NCBI GenBank assembly: GCA_002457365.1
Contig: NTKP01000002.1
Coordinates: forward strand, 1-52,333
DNA: 52,333 bases
Reading direction: 5' to 3'
Origin: Rhodothermaeota bacterium MED-G12
Lineage (GTDB): Bacteria; Bacteroidota; Rhodothermia; Balneolales; Balneolaceae
Shown: in pieces, positions 1-8,605 of the stretch
Position numbering within the stretch: the first letter of the stretch is position 1
Layout of the letters: the number at the start of each line of letters is the position of its first letter
Made by a program: the position numbers and the translations under genes
Notes under the pieces: generated by a model
What the model was told of the DNA's origin: nothing
The model's input: only the letters and a program-made list of their open reading frames with translations
Databases searched by the model: none

Positions 1-45
1 CTACTGCACTGATTAACGCTCACTTACCATTTTCTTTGATTATCT

Positions 46-1233
46 ATGAATTCTAACGACATAATTGCGGCCTTAGAGCATCGCTCTACTCCTTGCTATT
101 ATTACGATCTTAGCTTACTGGACAAAACGCTTGATCTTGTAAATGAACATGGCACAAAAAAGGGCTATCATATTCATTTTGCGTTAAAGGCGAATCACGA
201 ACCCAAAATTTTACAACGCATACAAAAAGCAGGGCTTGGTGCCGATTGTGTGAGCGGTGGTGAAGTCAAACAAGCTATCGATTGCCAATTTGATCCAAAG
301 CATATTGCCTTTGCCGGAGTTGGAAAGTCAGACGCCGAAATTGAATTAGGGCTTGATGAGGGTATTTTTTGCTTTAATGTGGAATCGCTACAAGAGATGA
401 TCGTAATTAACGAAATCGCTGAAAGAAAAAATATACAAGCGCCCATCGCTCTGCGACTCAATCCAAATGTGCAGGTCAATACTCACAAATACATCACAAC
501 AGGCTTACATGAAAATAAATTTGGCATTAGTGATGAGGAGCTACTCTTAGTTTTAGATGCACTGCCCAGTCTCTCCCATATTCAATTTTTAGGTATTCAT
601 TTTCACATTGGCTCTCAAATCACTAGCCTGGAACCATTTGTTGAGTTGTGCCACAAAGCCAACCAATACGTTGAGCAAATAGAAGATCGTGGTTTTACTA
701 TCAAAGTCCTCAATATGGGTGGAGGTTTTGGAGTCAACTATAGTGACCCAAACGCTGAACCGATTCCTGATCTAAAAGCTTTTTTTGAAGTATTTGACAC
801 CCATTTAAATCACCGAAAAGACCAAGAAGTACATTTTGAACTCGGCCGTGCAATCATTGCCCAAGCAGGTAGCCTACTCACCCGTGTTCTTTATATTAAG
901 GAGCGCTCAACCAAAAATTTTGCCGTAGTCGACGCTGGCATGACTGAACTTATTCGTCCAGCTCTTTACCAGGCTACTCACATCATTGACGCTTTAAGCC
1001 TGAGCGACTCTAACGCACCTTTAGTTAATTACGATGTGGTGGGCCCCATTTGTGAGAGTTCAGACACCTTCATCCAAGATTATCCACTTAATAAACTCCA
1101 ACGTGGTGATGTTTTAGCTATTCGTAGTGCAGGAGCATACGGTCAGGTTATGAAAAGCCGATACAATCTTAGACCCGATTTTCCTGTGATCTATTCCGAT
1201 GAACTCAGCCACCCACCAACAGATATAAGATAG
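46..1233 (+). CDS. lysA: Diaminopimelate decarboxylase
   Basis: Group IV PLP-dependent decarboxylase that converts meso-diaminopimelate to L-lysine, the last step of lysine synthesis, in the cytoplasm. The N-terminal alanine-racemase-like barrel carries the PLP lysine in HFALKANHEP (Lys48), the substrate/PLP loop HFHIGSQ near residue 187 and the phosphate-binding glycine run NMGGGFG. The C-terminal beta domain carries the active-site CESSD motif. At 395 residues the length is normal for LysA. The related carboxynorspermidine decarboxylase is possible, but the HIGSQ, GGGFG and CESSD set fits LysA better. No strong Shine-Dalgarno sequence precedes the ATG. It is the first complete gene of a tight plus-strand group: the aspartokinase-like gene starts 8 bases after its stop, which supports a role in the aspartate/lysine pathway. 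Confidence 0.93.
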   Translation: MNSNDIIAALEHRSTPCYYYDLSLLDKTLDLVNEHGTKKGYHIHFALKANHEPKILQRIQKAGLGADCVSGGEVKQAIDCQFDPKHIAFAGVGKSDAEIELGLDEGIFCFNVESLQEMIVINEIAERKNIQAPIALRLNPNVQVNTHKYITTGLHENKFGISDEELLLVLDALPSLSHIQFLGIHFHIGSQITSLEPFVELCHKANQYVEQIEDRGFTIKVLNMGGGFGVNYSDPNAEPIPDLKAFFEVFDTHLNHRKDQEVHFELGRAIIAQAGSLLTRVLYIKERSTKNFAVVDAGMTELIRPALYQATHIIDALSLSDSNAPLVNYDVVGPICESSDTFIQDYPLNKLQRGDVLAIRSAGAYGQVMKSRYNLRPDFPVIYSDELSHPPTDIR

Positions 1234-1241
1234 CTGCTAAA

Positions 1242-1949
1242 ATGAAGGATATCCACGTATTAAGTTTTGATGGGCAAAGTATCTCGGATGTTTCCAATCT
1301 GGTTAATGCAGTTGAATACATTAAAGAATACGATCGAGCTATCATCGTCATCACCGCATTTGATCAAACTCGTAACAAGCTATTAGCTATTACTGATACT
1401 GCTGTTTCAGGTAATTTAGATGCGGCTCATGCCCTATGTGATGAAATATACGATCTGTATTATGATCTCATTCAACAAGCCCTAGAGAGCCATCCAAATC
1501 CAAAAAATACCCTCATACTAGAAACCACTGACAAAAAATTGGAAGAATACACCTTCCGGCTAAAAAAACTACTGGGGTATGCCGATAAAATGCACACTCA
1601 TCAAGACAGATGGGTGGATTCAATCCTTCCTATTGGTGATCAAATGGCCGCCTTTGTACTAAGCCAAACAGCCCTTTCATGGGGAATACTCACGCAATAT
1701 GTTGAGGCTACTAAGCTCATAAAAACCGATAATGAATATGGCCAAGCAAACCCCAATACAATGAGCGTTTACCAGCATTGTGGATCTCTTGAAACGCTCA
1801 TAGAAAATGGCTTTACTCCAATTATGGGGGGTGGATACGGTATTAGTCAGGAAAAATCGATGTCACAGCTAGGCCCAGATGGCTTAGATATTACTGCTCG
1901 GCTGATAGCGGGTGCACTTGAAGCAAAATCCATTGAATTTACCAACTAA
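1242..1949 (+). CDS. Truncated, degenerate aspartokinase-like protein
   Basis: Intact 235-residue protein whose whole length follows the amino-acid-kinase domain of aspartokinase (LysC/ThrA). Visible correspondences are an N-terminal strand with SFDGQS where aspartokinases have KFGGTS, the IIVITAFDQTRNKL strand-loop, PIGDQMAAFVL for the usual SxGE segment, TDNEYGQANP for the TNDxFGxAxP segment, and LGPDGLDITA for LGRGGSDxTA. The protein ends just where the usual WTDVDG segment would begin, so the rest of the kinase domain and both ACT domains are missing. The catalytic Lys of KFGG and the Arg of GRGG are replaced, so kinase activity is doubtful. It sits 8 bases after lysA and 5 bases before the ABC-F gene, so it is not simply cut by a local frameshift. 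Possible roles are a regulatory pseudoenzyme or a decaying paralogue; both are inference. Confidence 0.8.
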   Translation: MKDIHVLSFDGQSISDVSNLVNAVEYIKEYDRAIIVITAFDQTRNKLLAITDTAVSGNLDAAHALCDEIYDLYYDLIQQALESHPNPKNTLILETTDKKLEEYTFRLKKLLGYADKMHTHQDRWVDSILPIGDQMAAFVLSQTALSWGILTQYVEATKLIKTDNEYGQANPNTMSVYQHCGSLETLIENGFTPIMGGGYGISQEKSMSQLGPDGLDITARLIAGALEAKSIEFTN

Positions 1950-1954
1950 AGATT

Positions 1955-3937
1955 ATGCTACAATGTGCTAATATTAGCCTCTCACTAGGTGATCGGGCCT
2001 TGCTCGATGACATGTCAGTTATTATTAATCCAGGAGACCGTATTGGATTAGTGGGCCCAAATGGAGCCGGAAAATCTACCTTACTCAAGGTAATTATGGG
2101 GCTTCAAGAAGTTGATAAAGGCTCGGTGAGCATGGGTAAAACCGAAAGCTTGGGTTACCTGCCACAAGATGGGGTAGAACCTAATTTCTCCCTCAACGTT
2201 GTCGAAGAAGTGGAGAGTGTTTTTCAAGGCATATTTGATTTAGAGAAGGAAGTTCAAAAAATGCAACTCACATTGGGAGAACTGGATCCTAACTCCCAGT
2301 CGTACGAAAGCTATCTTGATCAACTTGGTTCTCTTCAAACCGAATTAGAACAATCTGGCATTTATAGCATCCGCTCAAAAGTGGAAAAGGTGTTAACGGG
2401 TCTTGGTTTTAGCTCAGAGGATTTTAGCCGAACCACGAGTGAATTCAGTGGTGGTTGGCTCATGCGAATGGCCCTATCTAAGCTATTGTTGCAAGATCCA
2501 ACCTACCTATTACTGGATGAACCTACCAATCACTTAGATATTGAGTCGCTACAATGGTTAGAGCAATTTTTGGTTCAGTATAATGGAGCAGTAATTGTAG
2601 TTTCTCACGATCAATACTTCTTAGATAGTCTAACCAATCGAACACTGGCAATACGGCAAGGAAAACTGCAGGATTATGCTGGTAACTACAGCTTTTATGA
2701 GCGTAAATGGGCCGAAGAGAGAGAATTACTCATAAATGCGCAACGTAACCAAGAGAAACAAATCAAGGATACTCAAGAATTCATAGACCGTTTTCGATAT
2801 AAAGCTAGTAAAGCTCGACAGGTACAGAGCCGAGTAAAACAACTTGAAAAATTAGATCAAATAGAGGTGGAATCAGAACTAGATACGGTATCTTTTCGGT
2901 TTCCCACACCCGAGCGAACAGGACAGGTCGTCGTTCAATTAGACCAAGTCGTTAAACGATACGGAGAACATACCGTCTTCGATGGCATAGATTTAGAAAT
3001 AGAACGAGAAGATAAAATAGCCGTTGTAGGTCCTAATGGGGCTGGTAAATCCACGCTAATCCGGATTATGAGTGGACTTGAACCTATTCAAAATGGAACC
3101 CAAAGGCTAGGCCATAAAGTACAAGATGCGTATTTTGCGCAGCATCAAGCAGATGAACTCGATGATACTGAAGACCCTCTTGGTATTATGATGGGAGCTG
3201 GATCTGGCGAAAAAGAGAGCCGTTTGAGATCAATTTTAGGTAGTTTTTTATTTACTGGCGACGATGTATTCAAGAAAGTTAAGGTCCTCTCTGGCGGTGA
3301 AAAATCACGTCTTGCTTTAGCAAAAATGCTCCTATCTCCTGCAAATTTTCTCATTTTTGACGAGCCTACGAATCATTTGGACATGAGCAGTAAAACGGTT
3401 CTTCAACAAGCCTTGCAGCAATATGAGGGCACCTGCATGATTGTTTCTCATGATAGAGCATTTCTAGACCCTATCGTAAACAAAGTCTTAGAGATTCAAC
3501 CCGGTAGCGTTCGACTTTTCCTAGGTAATGTCAGCTATTATTTGGATAAAAAGAAAGAGGAAGCCGAATTGGCACAATCACCTCAAAAAAGTAGAGATAC
3601 CTTCAAAAAAGTCGATGCTGAGGAGTCAGATGCGTTCTCAAAAAAAGAAAAAAAACGCCTAGAAGCTGAACGTCGAAATGCTCTTAGCAAGCGAATGGGG
3701 CCTCTTAAGAAAAAGATTGCTCAAGTAGAGACCGCTATTGAGGGATGCGAAACCAGATTACGTACTATTGAGGCTACTATGGCCGAAGTCGATTTTTATG
3801 AGGACCCGGTTCAAGTAAAAGAAACCAGCATAGAATACGAAAAGATTAAGCAAGAATTGACCGAGCTCATGTTTCAGTGGGAAGAATATCAACAACGTGT
3901 TGAACATATCGAAGCCGAGTTTGAGCAAGACGCCTAA
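1955..3937 (+). CDS. ABC-F family ATPase (Uup/YheS-like)
   Basis: A soluble 660-residue protein with two ABC ATPase domains and no membrane segments, as in the ABC-F translation factors that act in the ribosomal E site. Domain 1 has Walker A GPNGAGKST (about residues 36-44), signature-region SGGW and Walker B LLLDEPTNHLD. A charged linker rich in Glu, Arg and Lys follows (about 240-310). Domain 2 repeats GPNGAGKST, LSGGEKSRLALAKMLL and FDEPTNHLD. The last 120 residues form a Lys/Glu-rich coiled coil like the C-terminal domain of Uup. The exact subfamily (Uup, YheS, EttA or antibiotic-resistance type) cannot be settled by eye; the long C-terminal coiled coil favours Uup or YheS. The gene starts 5 bases after the aspartokinase-like gene, so it probably shares its transcript. 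Confidence 0.92.
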   Translation: MLQCANISLSLGDRALLDDMSVIINPGDRIGLVGPNGAGKSTLLKVIMGLQEVDKGSVSMGKTESLGYLPQDGVEPNFSLNVVEEVESVFQGIFDLEKEVQKMQLTLGELDPNSQSYESYLDQLGSLQTELEQSGIYSIRSKVEKVLTGLGFSSEDFSRTTSEFSGGWLMRMALSKLLLQDPTYLLLDEPTNHLDIESLQWLEQFLVQYNGAVIVVSHDQYFLDSLTNRTLAIRQGKLQDYAGNYSFYERKWAEERELLINAQRNQEKQIKDTQEFIDRFRYKASKARQVQSRVKQLEKLDQIEVESELDTVSFRFPTPERTGQVVVQLDQVVKRYGEHTVFDGIDLEIEREDKIAVVGPNGAGKSTLIRIMSGLEPIQNGTQRLGHKVQDAYFAQHQADELDDTEDPLGIMMGAGSGEKESRLRSILGSFLFTGDDVFKKVKVLSGGEKSRLALAKMLLSPANFLIFDEPTNHLDMSSKTVLQQALQQYEGTCMIVSHDRAFLDPIVNKVLEIQPGSVRLFLGNVSYYLDKKKEEAELAQSPQKSRDTFKKVDAEESDAFSKKEKKRLEAERRNALSKRMGPLKKKIAQVETAIEGCETRLRTIEATMAEVDFYEDPVQVKETSIEYEKIKQELTELMFQWEEYQQRVEHIEAEFEQDA

Positions 3938-3981
3938 CCGAGGGTCCTTAGCTACTCATATTTAGAGAAGAAGCTAATGTA

Positions 3982-4413
3982 TTAGGTAGCAAATATTTGG
4001 CTTTTATCGGCAAAAGCCTTGAACTCTAATGCATTTCCGCTAGGATCCAAAAAGAACATGGTCGCCTGCTCACCTGCCTCCCCTTTAAAACGGATATAAG
4101 GCTCAATAATAAAACGGACACCGGCAGTTTTCACACGTTCGGCCAAAGCTTCCCACTCTTCCATACTCAAAATTACTCCAAAGTGGCGAACGGGGACTCC
4201 ATGTCCGTCTACGGCATTTTTGGAAGATTCTTTTGCCTCATCTGGACTTAAATGAGCTACCACCTGATGACCCCACATATTGAAATCTATCCAATGATCA
4301 GAGCTTCTTCCTGTGCTACAACCCAATATTTGAGTATAAAATTGGTGCGTTTCTGTTAAGTCTTTGACTGGAAAAGCAAGGTGAAAAGGAGCAAAATCGT
4401 TGTTTTCTTCCAT
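3982..4413 (-). CDS. VOC (glyoxalase/dioxygenase) superfamily protein
   Basis: A 143-residue vicinal-oxygen-chelate fold protein. It begins with the typical first module strand FHLAFPVKDL, with helix ETHQFYTQILG. The second module has RHFGVIL and the terminal strand FFLDPSGNALEFK. Likely metal ligands are His12 in the FHLAF strand, the His of RHFG and the Glu of ALEFK. Single-unit proteins of this kind usually dimerise and may be isomerases, dioxygenases, fosfomycin/bleomycin-type resistance proteins or glyoxalases, and the substrate cannot be told from sequence. The neighbours (rnhA, pyrF) give no functional hint. It converges on the ABC-F gene with 44 bases between stops. Confidence 0.82.
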   Translation of the reverse strand: MEENNDFAPFHLAFPVKDLTETHQFYTQILGCSTGRSSDHWIDFNMWGHQVVAHLSPDEAKESSKNAVDGHGVPVRHFGVILSMEEWEALAERVKTAGVRFIIEPYIRFKGEAGEQATMFFLDPSGNALEFKAFADKSQIFAT

Positions 4414-4469
4414 GGTGATTTAATTTAGAGATTCGTGATAAACATCCAGTTTTGAAGCTACAAAAAATT

Positions 4470-4913
4470 TCACATAAATTGTTTGGCCGCCTGCACCGCT
4501 AATTGATCTACTCGCTCATTATCTGGAATACCCGAATGTCCCTTCACTTTGATCCACTCCACCTGATGAGCCCCGATCACCTCCAACAATTCCAACCACA
4601 AATCCTGATTTTCCACTGGCTTTTTATCTGCCTTCTTCCACCCTTTTGCCTGCCATGACTCTATCCAGCCCTTCGTCATCGCATTAATAATTAACGCACT
4701 ATCGCTATGAATCTTAAGTAAACATGGCTTTTTTATAGCTCTAATTGCTTCGATCACCGCCATCATTTCCATTCTATTATTAGTAGTGTGGGCTTCTCCA
4801 CCTGAGAGCTCCTTTTCTTTCCCATTATGTCGTAACAAAGCCCCCCAACCTCCTGGTCCAGGATTGCCGCTGCACGCACCGTCGGTATAAATAATGACTT
4901 CTGAAATATTCAT
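4470..4913 (-). CDS. rnhA: Ribonuclease HI
   Basis: Cleaves the RNA strand of RNA-DNA hybrids, removing primers and R-loops. The 147-residue single-domain protein matches the bacterial RNase HI length. The catalytic carboxylates are all present: Asp11 in IYTDGACSGNPGPGG, Glu49 in NNRMEM, Asp71 in HSDS and Asp136 in NERVDQLA, with assisting His126 in VKGHSG. The basic loop GWIESWQAKGWKKADKKPV is the substrate-binding 'handle' typical of RNase HI. Its ATG lies 7 bases downstream of the pyrF stop, so the two are probably co-transcribed although they are functionally unrelated. Confidence 0.95.
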   Translation of the reverse strand: MNISEVIIYTDGACSGNPGPGGWGALLRHNGKEKELSGGEAHTTNNRMEMMAVIEAIRAIKKPCLLKIHSDSALIINAMTKGWIESWQAKGWKKADKKPVENQDLWLELLEVIGAHQVEWIKVKGHSGIPDNERVDQLAVQAAKQFM

Positions 4914-4920
4914 AGTATTG

Positions 4921-5787
4921 TTAATTCAGCTCCACTTGTTCAAAGATGGGAAGCAATCGTTGATTCGCAGTAAGAGTTCGGTCTAGTACTCGATCCTGCC
5001 AACTTCCATGGGCTGAATCGTTATCCTTGTTGTTGTTCACATCAAACAGTATTCCTCTGCTAGAATTGATTAGGGGTAGTCCAGAGTGGGTTGCTAATAA
5101 TGTTGCCAATGATTCGATATCTCCCCCTTGTGCACCAAACCCAGGAATTAATAAGGCTGCCTTTGGATGTAGAGCTAGGACCTGCTGCGCTACTTGGCTT
5201 TGGGTGGCACCGATGACCATGCCCAGATGCGTCTCGGAATACTTCTGGGTATTGGCTAATTGATGGGCTATATGAGCTGAAAGACTCTCAAAATTACCAC
5301 TCCTCGCCAATAGAAAATCCTGTGCACCGGCATTGGACGTCAGCGCTAGTGCATACACCGCTTTACTACTGTCGCCATTAAAAGCCTCTAAGGTTTCCAT
5401 ACCCATTAATGGATTTAGAGTGATAGCATCAACCTTAAATTGATCAAAAAATGCTAGCTTATAATGCTCTGCAGTGGTGCTTATATCCCCCCTTTTAGCG
5501 TCGGCTATGATTATATGACGCTTGGGAATAGCAGAAACAACACGGTTAAATGCATCTAGACCATGAGGACCTAAAGCTTCAAAAAAGGCTACATTAGGTT
5601 TAAAGGCTGCACAATATTTCTCGGTAGCCTGAATGACCTGATGGCAAAAATATACTACCTGTTCAACCGGATCTTCAGAAAAAGTACGAACCTGTGCAGG
5701 CAATCGAGCACTATTTGGATCAAGTCCTATACACAATACCGATGAAGATTCGCGTATTGAGTTAGCTAATTTGGTTAAAAATTTCAT
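4921..5787 (-). CDS. pyrF: Orotidine 5'-phosphate decarboxylase (type 2)
   Basis: Decarboxylates OMP to UMP, the last step of de novo pyrimidine synthesis. The 288-residue length and the motifs are those of the longer type 2 (PyrF/Ura3-like) family: CIGLDPNSARLP near the start, FKPNVAFFEALG, the catalytic DAKRGDIS motif with Lys98, ITLNPLMG, and the phosphate-binding LIPGFGAQGGD and NSSRGILF near the end. It is the first gene of a small minus-strand unit with rnhA and lies 67 bases from the feoB stop. The other pyrimidine genes are not nearby, though a PyrR-like protein is encoded 8 kb away. Confidence 0.95.
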   Translation of the reverse strand: MKFLTKLANSIRESSSVLCIGLDPNSARLPAQVRTFSEDPVEQVVYFCHQVIQATEKYCAAFKPNVAFFEALGPHGLDAFNRVVSAIPKRHIIIADAKRGDISTTAEHYKLAFFDQFKVDAITLNPLMGMETLEAFNGDSSKAVYALALTSNAGAQDFLLARSGNFESLSAHIAHQLANTQKYSETHLGMVIGATQSQVAQQVLALHPKAALLIPGFGAQGGDIESLATLLATHSGLPLINSSRGILFDVNNNKDNDSAHGSWQDRVLDRTLTANQRLLPIFEQVELN

Positions 5788-5854
5788 CTGCCAAATATCT
5801 CTTTTTACGGTATTAATTGCGAATCAAAAATAGCGTTCCAAGCACGTGCAAAAC

Positions 5855-8032
5855 CTAGCCAAGTAAAAAAGTATTCGCCCATTCATAGGTTATCCATGCA
5901 CTAAAATAGGCTAAGACAGTCATGTAACCGAACATAACCAGAGGCCATTTCCAACTATTTGTTTCTCGCTTTACGATGGCCAGAGTGCTCATACATTGCA
6001 TGGCTATGGCAAAAAATATCATCAGGGAAAGAGCCGTTGCCAAAGTGTACTTAGGGAGCCCAGTTTCTGGATCTGTTTCACTCCTTAGACGCTCTATCAA
6101 TCCCAACTGCTCCTCTGTTTCTTCTATGCTATAAATCGTGTTTAGCGTTCCTACCATAACTTCACGGGCAGCAAAAGAAGTCAATAAACCAATACCAATT
6201 TTCCAATCAAATCCCAGCGGCTCAATTGCTGGCTCAATCCATTGCCCAAAGGTTCCTGCATAGCTTTGATTCAACTGTAAGGTCGATATCATCTGCTCAC
6301 TTGTTTGCCCGTTTGCGTCCATATCAGCTAAATCACTTGCCGTGGGTTCATAGGTTGGGAATGAAGCTAACACCCATAAAATAATTGAAATAGCTACAAT
6401 AATTTTTCCCGCCTCTGTAACAAAGATCTTACCACGTTCTAATGATTGAATTACGACCGAGCTAACATTCGGCCACTTATACGGTGGCAATTCCATTAAA
6501 AAAGGGGTGGGTTTCCCCGTTGGAAAAATACGTTTCATCACCGCTGCAGATCCAACTGCCATCACGATACCAAATAGATATAACCCAAAAAATACCAAAC
6601 CTTGTAAAGTTAGAAAGCCAATGACCCGTTTGTCAGGGACAAAGGCAGCAATCATTACCGCATAAACCGGTAAACGAGCTGAACAGGCCATAAAAGGTAA
6701 AATCATAATCGTGATCAGCCTATCTCGCCAGTTCTCTATGGTTCTTGTTGCCATTATTCCAGGAATAGCACAAGCAAAACCGGACATCAAGGGGACAACC
6801 GATCGACCGTGTAAGCCGACCTTTGTCATAAAGCCGTCCATCACAAACGCAGCCCTTGCCATGTATCCCGTTCCTTCTAAGAAGTAAATAAACAAAAATA
6901 GGAAAATAATTTGCGGCAGAAATATAACTACTCCTCCCAAACCGGCAATAATACCATCGACCAGTAGGCTGTTTAACAGTCCTGCGGGCAGTGAACTACC
7001 GACAAAGGCACCGAACTCAATAAATAGCATATCAATCATATCCATAAAGGGAGTAGCCCAACTAAAGATAGACTGAAACATAACCAAAAGGACCAGTACA
7101 AAAATGACGGGTCCTGCTACTCTGTGGGTGAGCACATTATCCAATCGATCGGTCCAAGTCTGCTCGTCCCTCTGCTCCTTAGTTACACTTCCTTCTGAAC
7201 TATCGCCAATAAAACGATAGCGTTGTACTACCTCAGCAGCCGTTGGATTTTCACCCTGAGCTTCCAGAGTATTTTGCAGTTCTTCGATTAATTTCTTGGC
7301 TTTTCCTTCCTCAGAATATTGATAAAAACTATCTTCAAGACTACCTTCTGCAAGAAGTCGTAAGGCTTCTATAGGGCGGGCGCGCTCCGGCAATTGAGTA
7401 TGTTCAGATAGCCATTCCTTATCCAATCGTTCTACGGCTTGTCTGAGTGGCTTTGAAGGATTCCATTGAAAAGGTTTAGGAGTAGCCACCCCCTGTTCAA
7501 CAAGTGCTTGCTTAATCTGTACATCGCATTGTTTAGATCGGGCATTTATCGAAATTACTGGTACGCCCCATACGTTGGACAGCTGTTGAGACTGAATCCG
7601 AATACCTCGTTCATCAGCGATATCACTCATGGTCAAAACCATAAGCATTGGAATCTGCAAATCCATGACCTGAGAGGCCAAAAATAAATTACGCTCTAAA
7701 TTGCTTGCATCGACCACCATCAATAGCAGGTCCGGTTTTTCTTCGTGGTCGTAGCTCCCTATCAGAGTTTCATAGGAGATTCGTTCATCCGCTTTTTTGT
7801 GGTTTAGGCTATAGGCACCGGGTAGATCAATAATTTTATGCAATACACCATTGATAATGGTGGTTCCCATTTTACGCTCTACGGTGATACCCGGATAGTT
7901 TGCTATTTTCTGTCGTAATCCAGTAAGAGCGTTAAAAATAGTAGACTTACCTGTATTTGGATTCCCAACTAGAGCGATGGTACTAGGCTGTCGCAATAAT
8001 TCTTTTTGAACATTAATGGTCTGGTTACTCAT
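5855..8032 (-). CDS. feoB: Ferrous iron transporter FeoB
   Basis: The 725-residue inner-membrane Fe(II) importer. The N-terminal cytoplasmic G domain has G1 GNPNTGKST, G3 DLPGAYSL, and a G4-like LTMSDIAD in place of the common NxxD, so the nucleotide-recognition loop deviates (TMSD). A helical spacer follows to about residue 290. The membrane part begins near residue 300 and contains the two Gate domains typical of FeoB, with FLPQIIFLFLFIYFLEGTGYMARAAF and PFMACSARLPVYAVM (the conserved Cys segment) and, in the second half, TSFAAREVMVGTLNTIY. The start codon overlaps the preceding feoA stop as ATGA, which fixes the start and indicates translational coupling. Confidence 0.95.
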   Translation of the reverse strand: MSNQTINVQKELLRQPSTIALVGNPNTGKSTIFNALTGLRQKIANYPGITVERKMGTTIINGVLHKIIDLPGAYSLNHKKADERISYETLIGSYDHEEKPDLLLMVVDASNLERNLFLASQVMDLQIPMLMVLTMSDIADERGIRIQSQQLSNVWGVPVISINARSKQCDVQIKQALVEQGVATPKPFQWNPSKPLRQAVERLDKEWLSEHTQLPERARPIEALRLLAEGSLEDSFYQYSEEGKAKKLIEELQNTLEAQGENPTAAEVVQRYRFIGDSSEGSVTKEQRDEQTWTDRLDNVLTHRVAGPVIFVLVLLVMFQSIFSWATPFMDMIDMLFIEFGAFVGSSLPAGLLNSLLVDGIIAGLGGVVIFLPQIIFLFLFIYFLEGTGYMARAAFVMDGFMTKVGLHGRSVVPLMSGFACAIPGIMATRTIENWRDRLITIMILPFMACSARLPVYAVMIAAFVPDKRVIGFLTLQGLVFFGLYLFGIVMAVGSAAVMKRIFPTGKPTPFLMELPPYKWPNVSSVVIQSLERGKIFVTEAGKIIVAISIILWVLASFPTYEPTASDLADMDANGQTSEQMISTLQLNQSYAGTFGQWIEPAIEPLGFDWKIGIGLLTSFAAREVMVGTLNTIYSIEETEEQLGLIERLRSETDPETGLPKYTLATALSLMIFFAIAMQCMSTLAIVKRETNSWKWPLVMFGYMTVLAYFSAWITYEWANTFLLG

Positions 8033-8247
8033 ATAGGACTTACCTCAACCGCATCGGTTTCTTTTTTTCGTAAGCTTAGCAAATATCCGCGAATTTTTAT
8101 CTCTATTGGATATCCCATTGGAGCCCTTCGTATGACTTCACATACACTTCCTGGCGTAAGACCCATCTCCATTATTCTGACAAGTTCTTCCCCTTGAATC
8201 TGCTTCACTTCATATTTTTGCTGAACACGTGCGTCAGAAAGCAACAT
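8029..8247 (-). CDS. feoA: FeoA-domain protein (second copy)
   Basis: A 72-residue SH3-like FeoA protein. It has the diagnostic ending of the fold: an LVRIMEMGLTPGSVCEVIRRAPMG segment followed by PIEIKIRGYLLSLRKKETDAVEV. Stand-alone FeoA is a small cytoplasmic partner of FeoB, required for iron uptake in several bacteria, though its mechanism is unsettled. The stop overlaps the feoB start by four bases, and the other FeoA gene ends 9 bases upstream, so all three genes form one operon. Keeping two different FeoA proteins as separate genes, rather than fused to FeoB, is common in Bacteroidota-like genomes. Confidence 0.9.
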   Translation of the reverse strand: MLLSDARVQQKYEVKQIQGEELVRIMEMGLTPGSVCEVIRRAPMGYPIEIKIRGYLLSLRKKETDAVEVSPI

Positions 8248-8256
8248 AGGTTACGG

Positions 8257-8490
8257 TTATTTTTTTTTGGAGACCGGTTCAACTAAAATATTCATGGCCA
8301 AAGGGTGCGTAATCGCTAGCCGGCATTCACCGACCTGCAATATGATGTTTTTCTGATTAGAAACAACGGTTCCTGTTGCACCCTCTACACAACCAAGCTC
8401 TTGCAACCTGCATGTGTCTTCACTCGTGCAGTTTAGACAACTAACACGAACTTGTTCGCCTATTTTGGTAGTGGTGAGTGGTACGATCAT
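8257..8490 (-). CDS. feoA: FeoA-domain protein (first copy)
   Basis: A 77-residue FeoA-like protein, first gene of the feoA-feoA-feoB operon. It shows the FeoA pattern CRLQELGCVEGATGTVVSNQKNIILQVGECRLAITHPLAMNILV. It differs from the second copy in carrying cysteines (VSCLNCTSEDTC) in an insertion near residues 18-27, which could bind metal; that is inference. A perfect inverted repeat ends 2 bases upstream of its ATG and probably controls the operon. Confidence 0.88.
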   Translation of the reverse strand: MIVPLTTTKIGEQVRVSCLNCTSEDTCRLQELGCVEGATGTVVSNQKNIILQVGECRLAITHPLAMNILVEPVSKKK

Positions 8491-8491
8491 C

Positions 8492-8516
8492 CTTATTTAA
8501 ATATAGTCTAAATAAG
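8492..8516 (-). promoter_or_regulatory. Candidate iron-responsive operator of the feo operon
   Basis: Perfect 8-base inverted repeat CTTATTTA / TAAATAAG separated by 9 bases (25 bases in all), lying directly upstream of the first feoA start codon in an AT-rich stretch. Position and symmetry fit an operator for a dimeric metal-dependent repressor (DtxR/MntR-like or Fur). The regulator is inferred, because none is encoded in the window. Confidence 0.5.
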
Positions 8517-8605
8517 ATAAATATTTGCTGGCTTATTTTGTACTGAAAAATTACACTATTTAAAAAGAATGCCGCTAGGTTTATCAGACCATCAGGTCCA
8601 ACGAT

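Noticed and set aside
3948..3977. TTAGCT/AGCTAA inverted repeat between the convergent ABC-F and VOC genes
   Set aside because: Six-base AT-rich stem with an 18-base loop and no T run; too weak to call a terminator.
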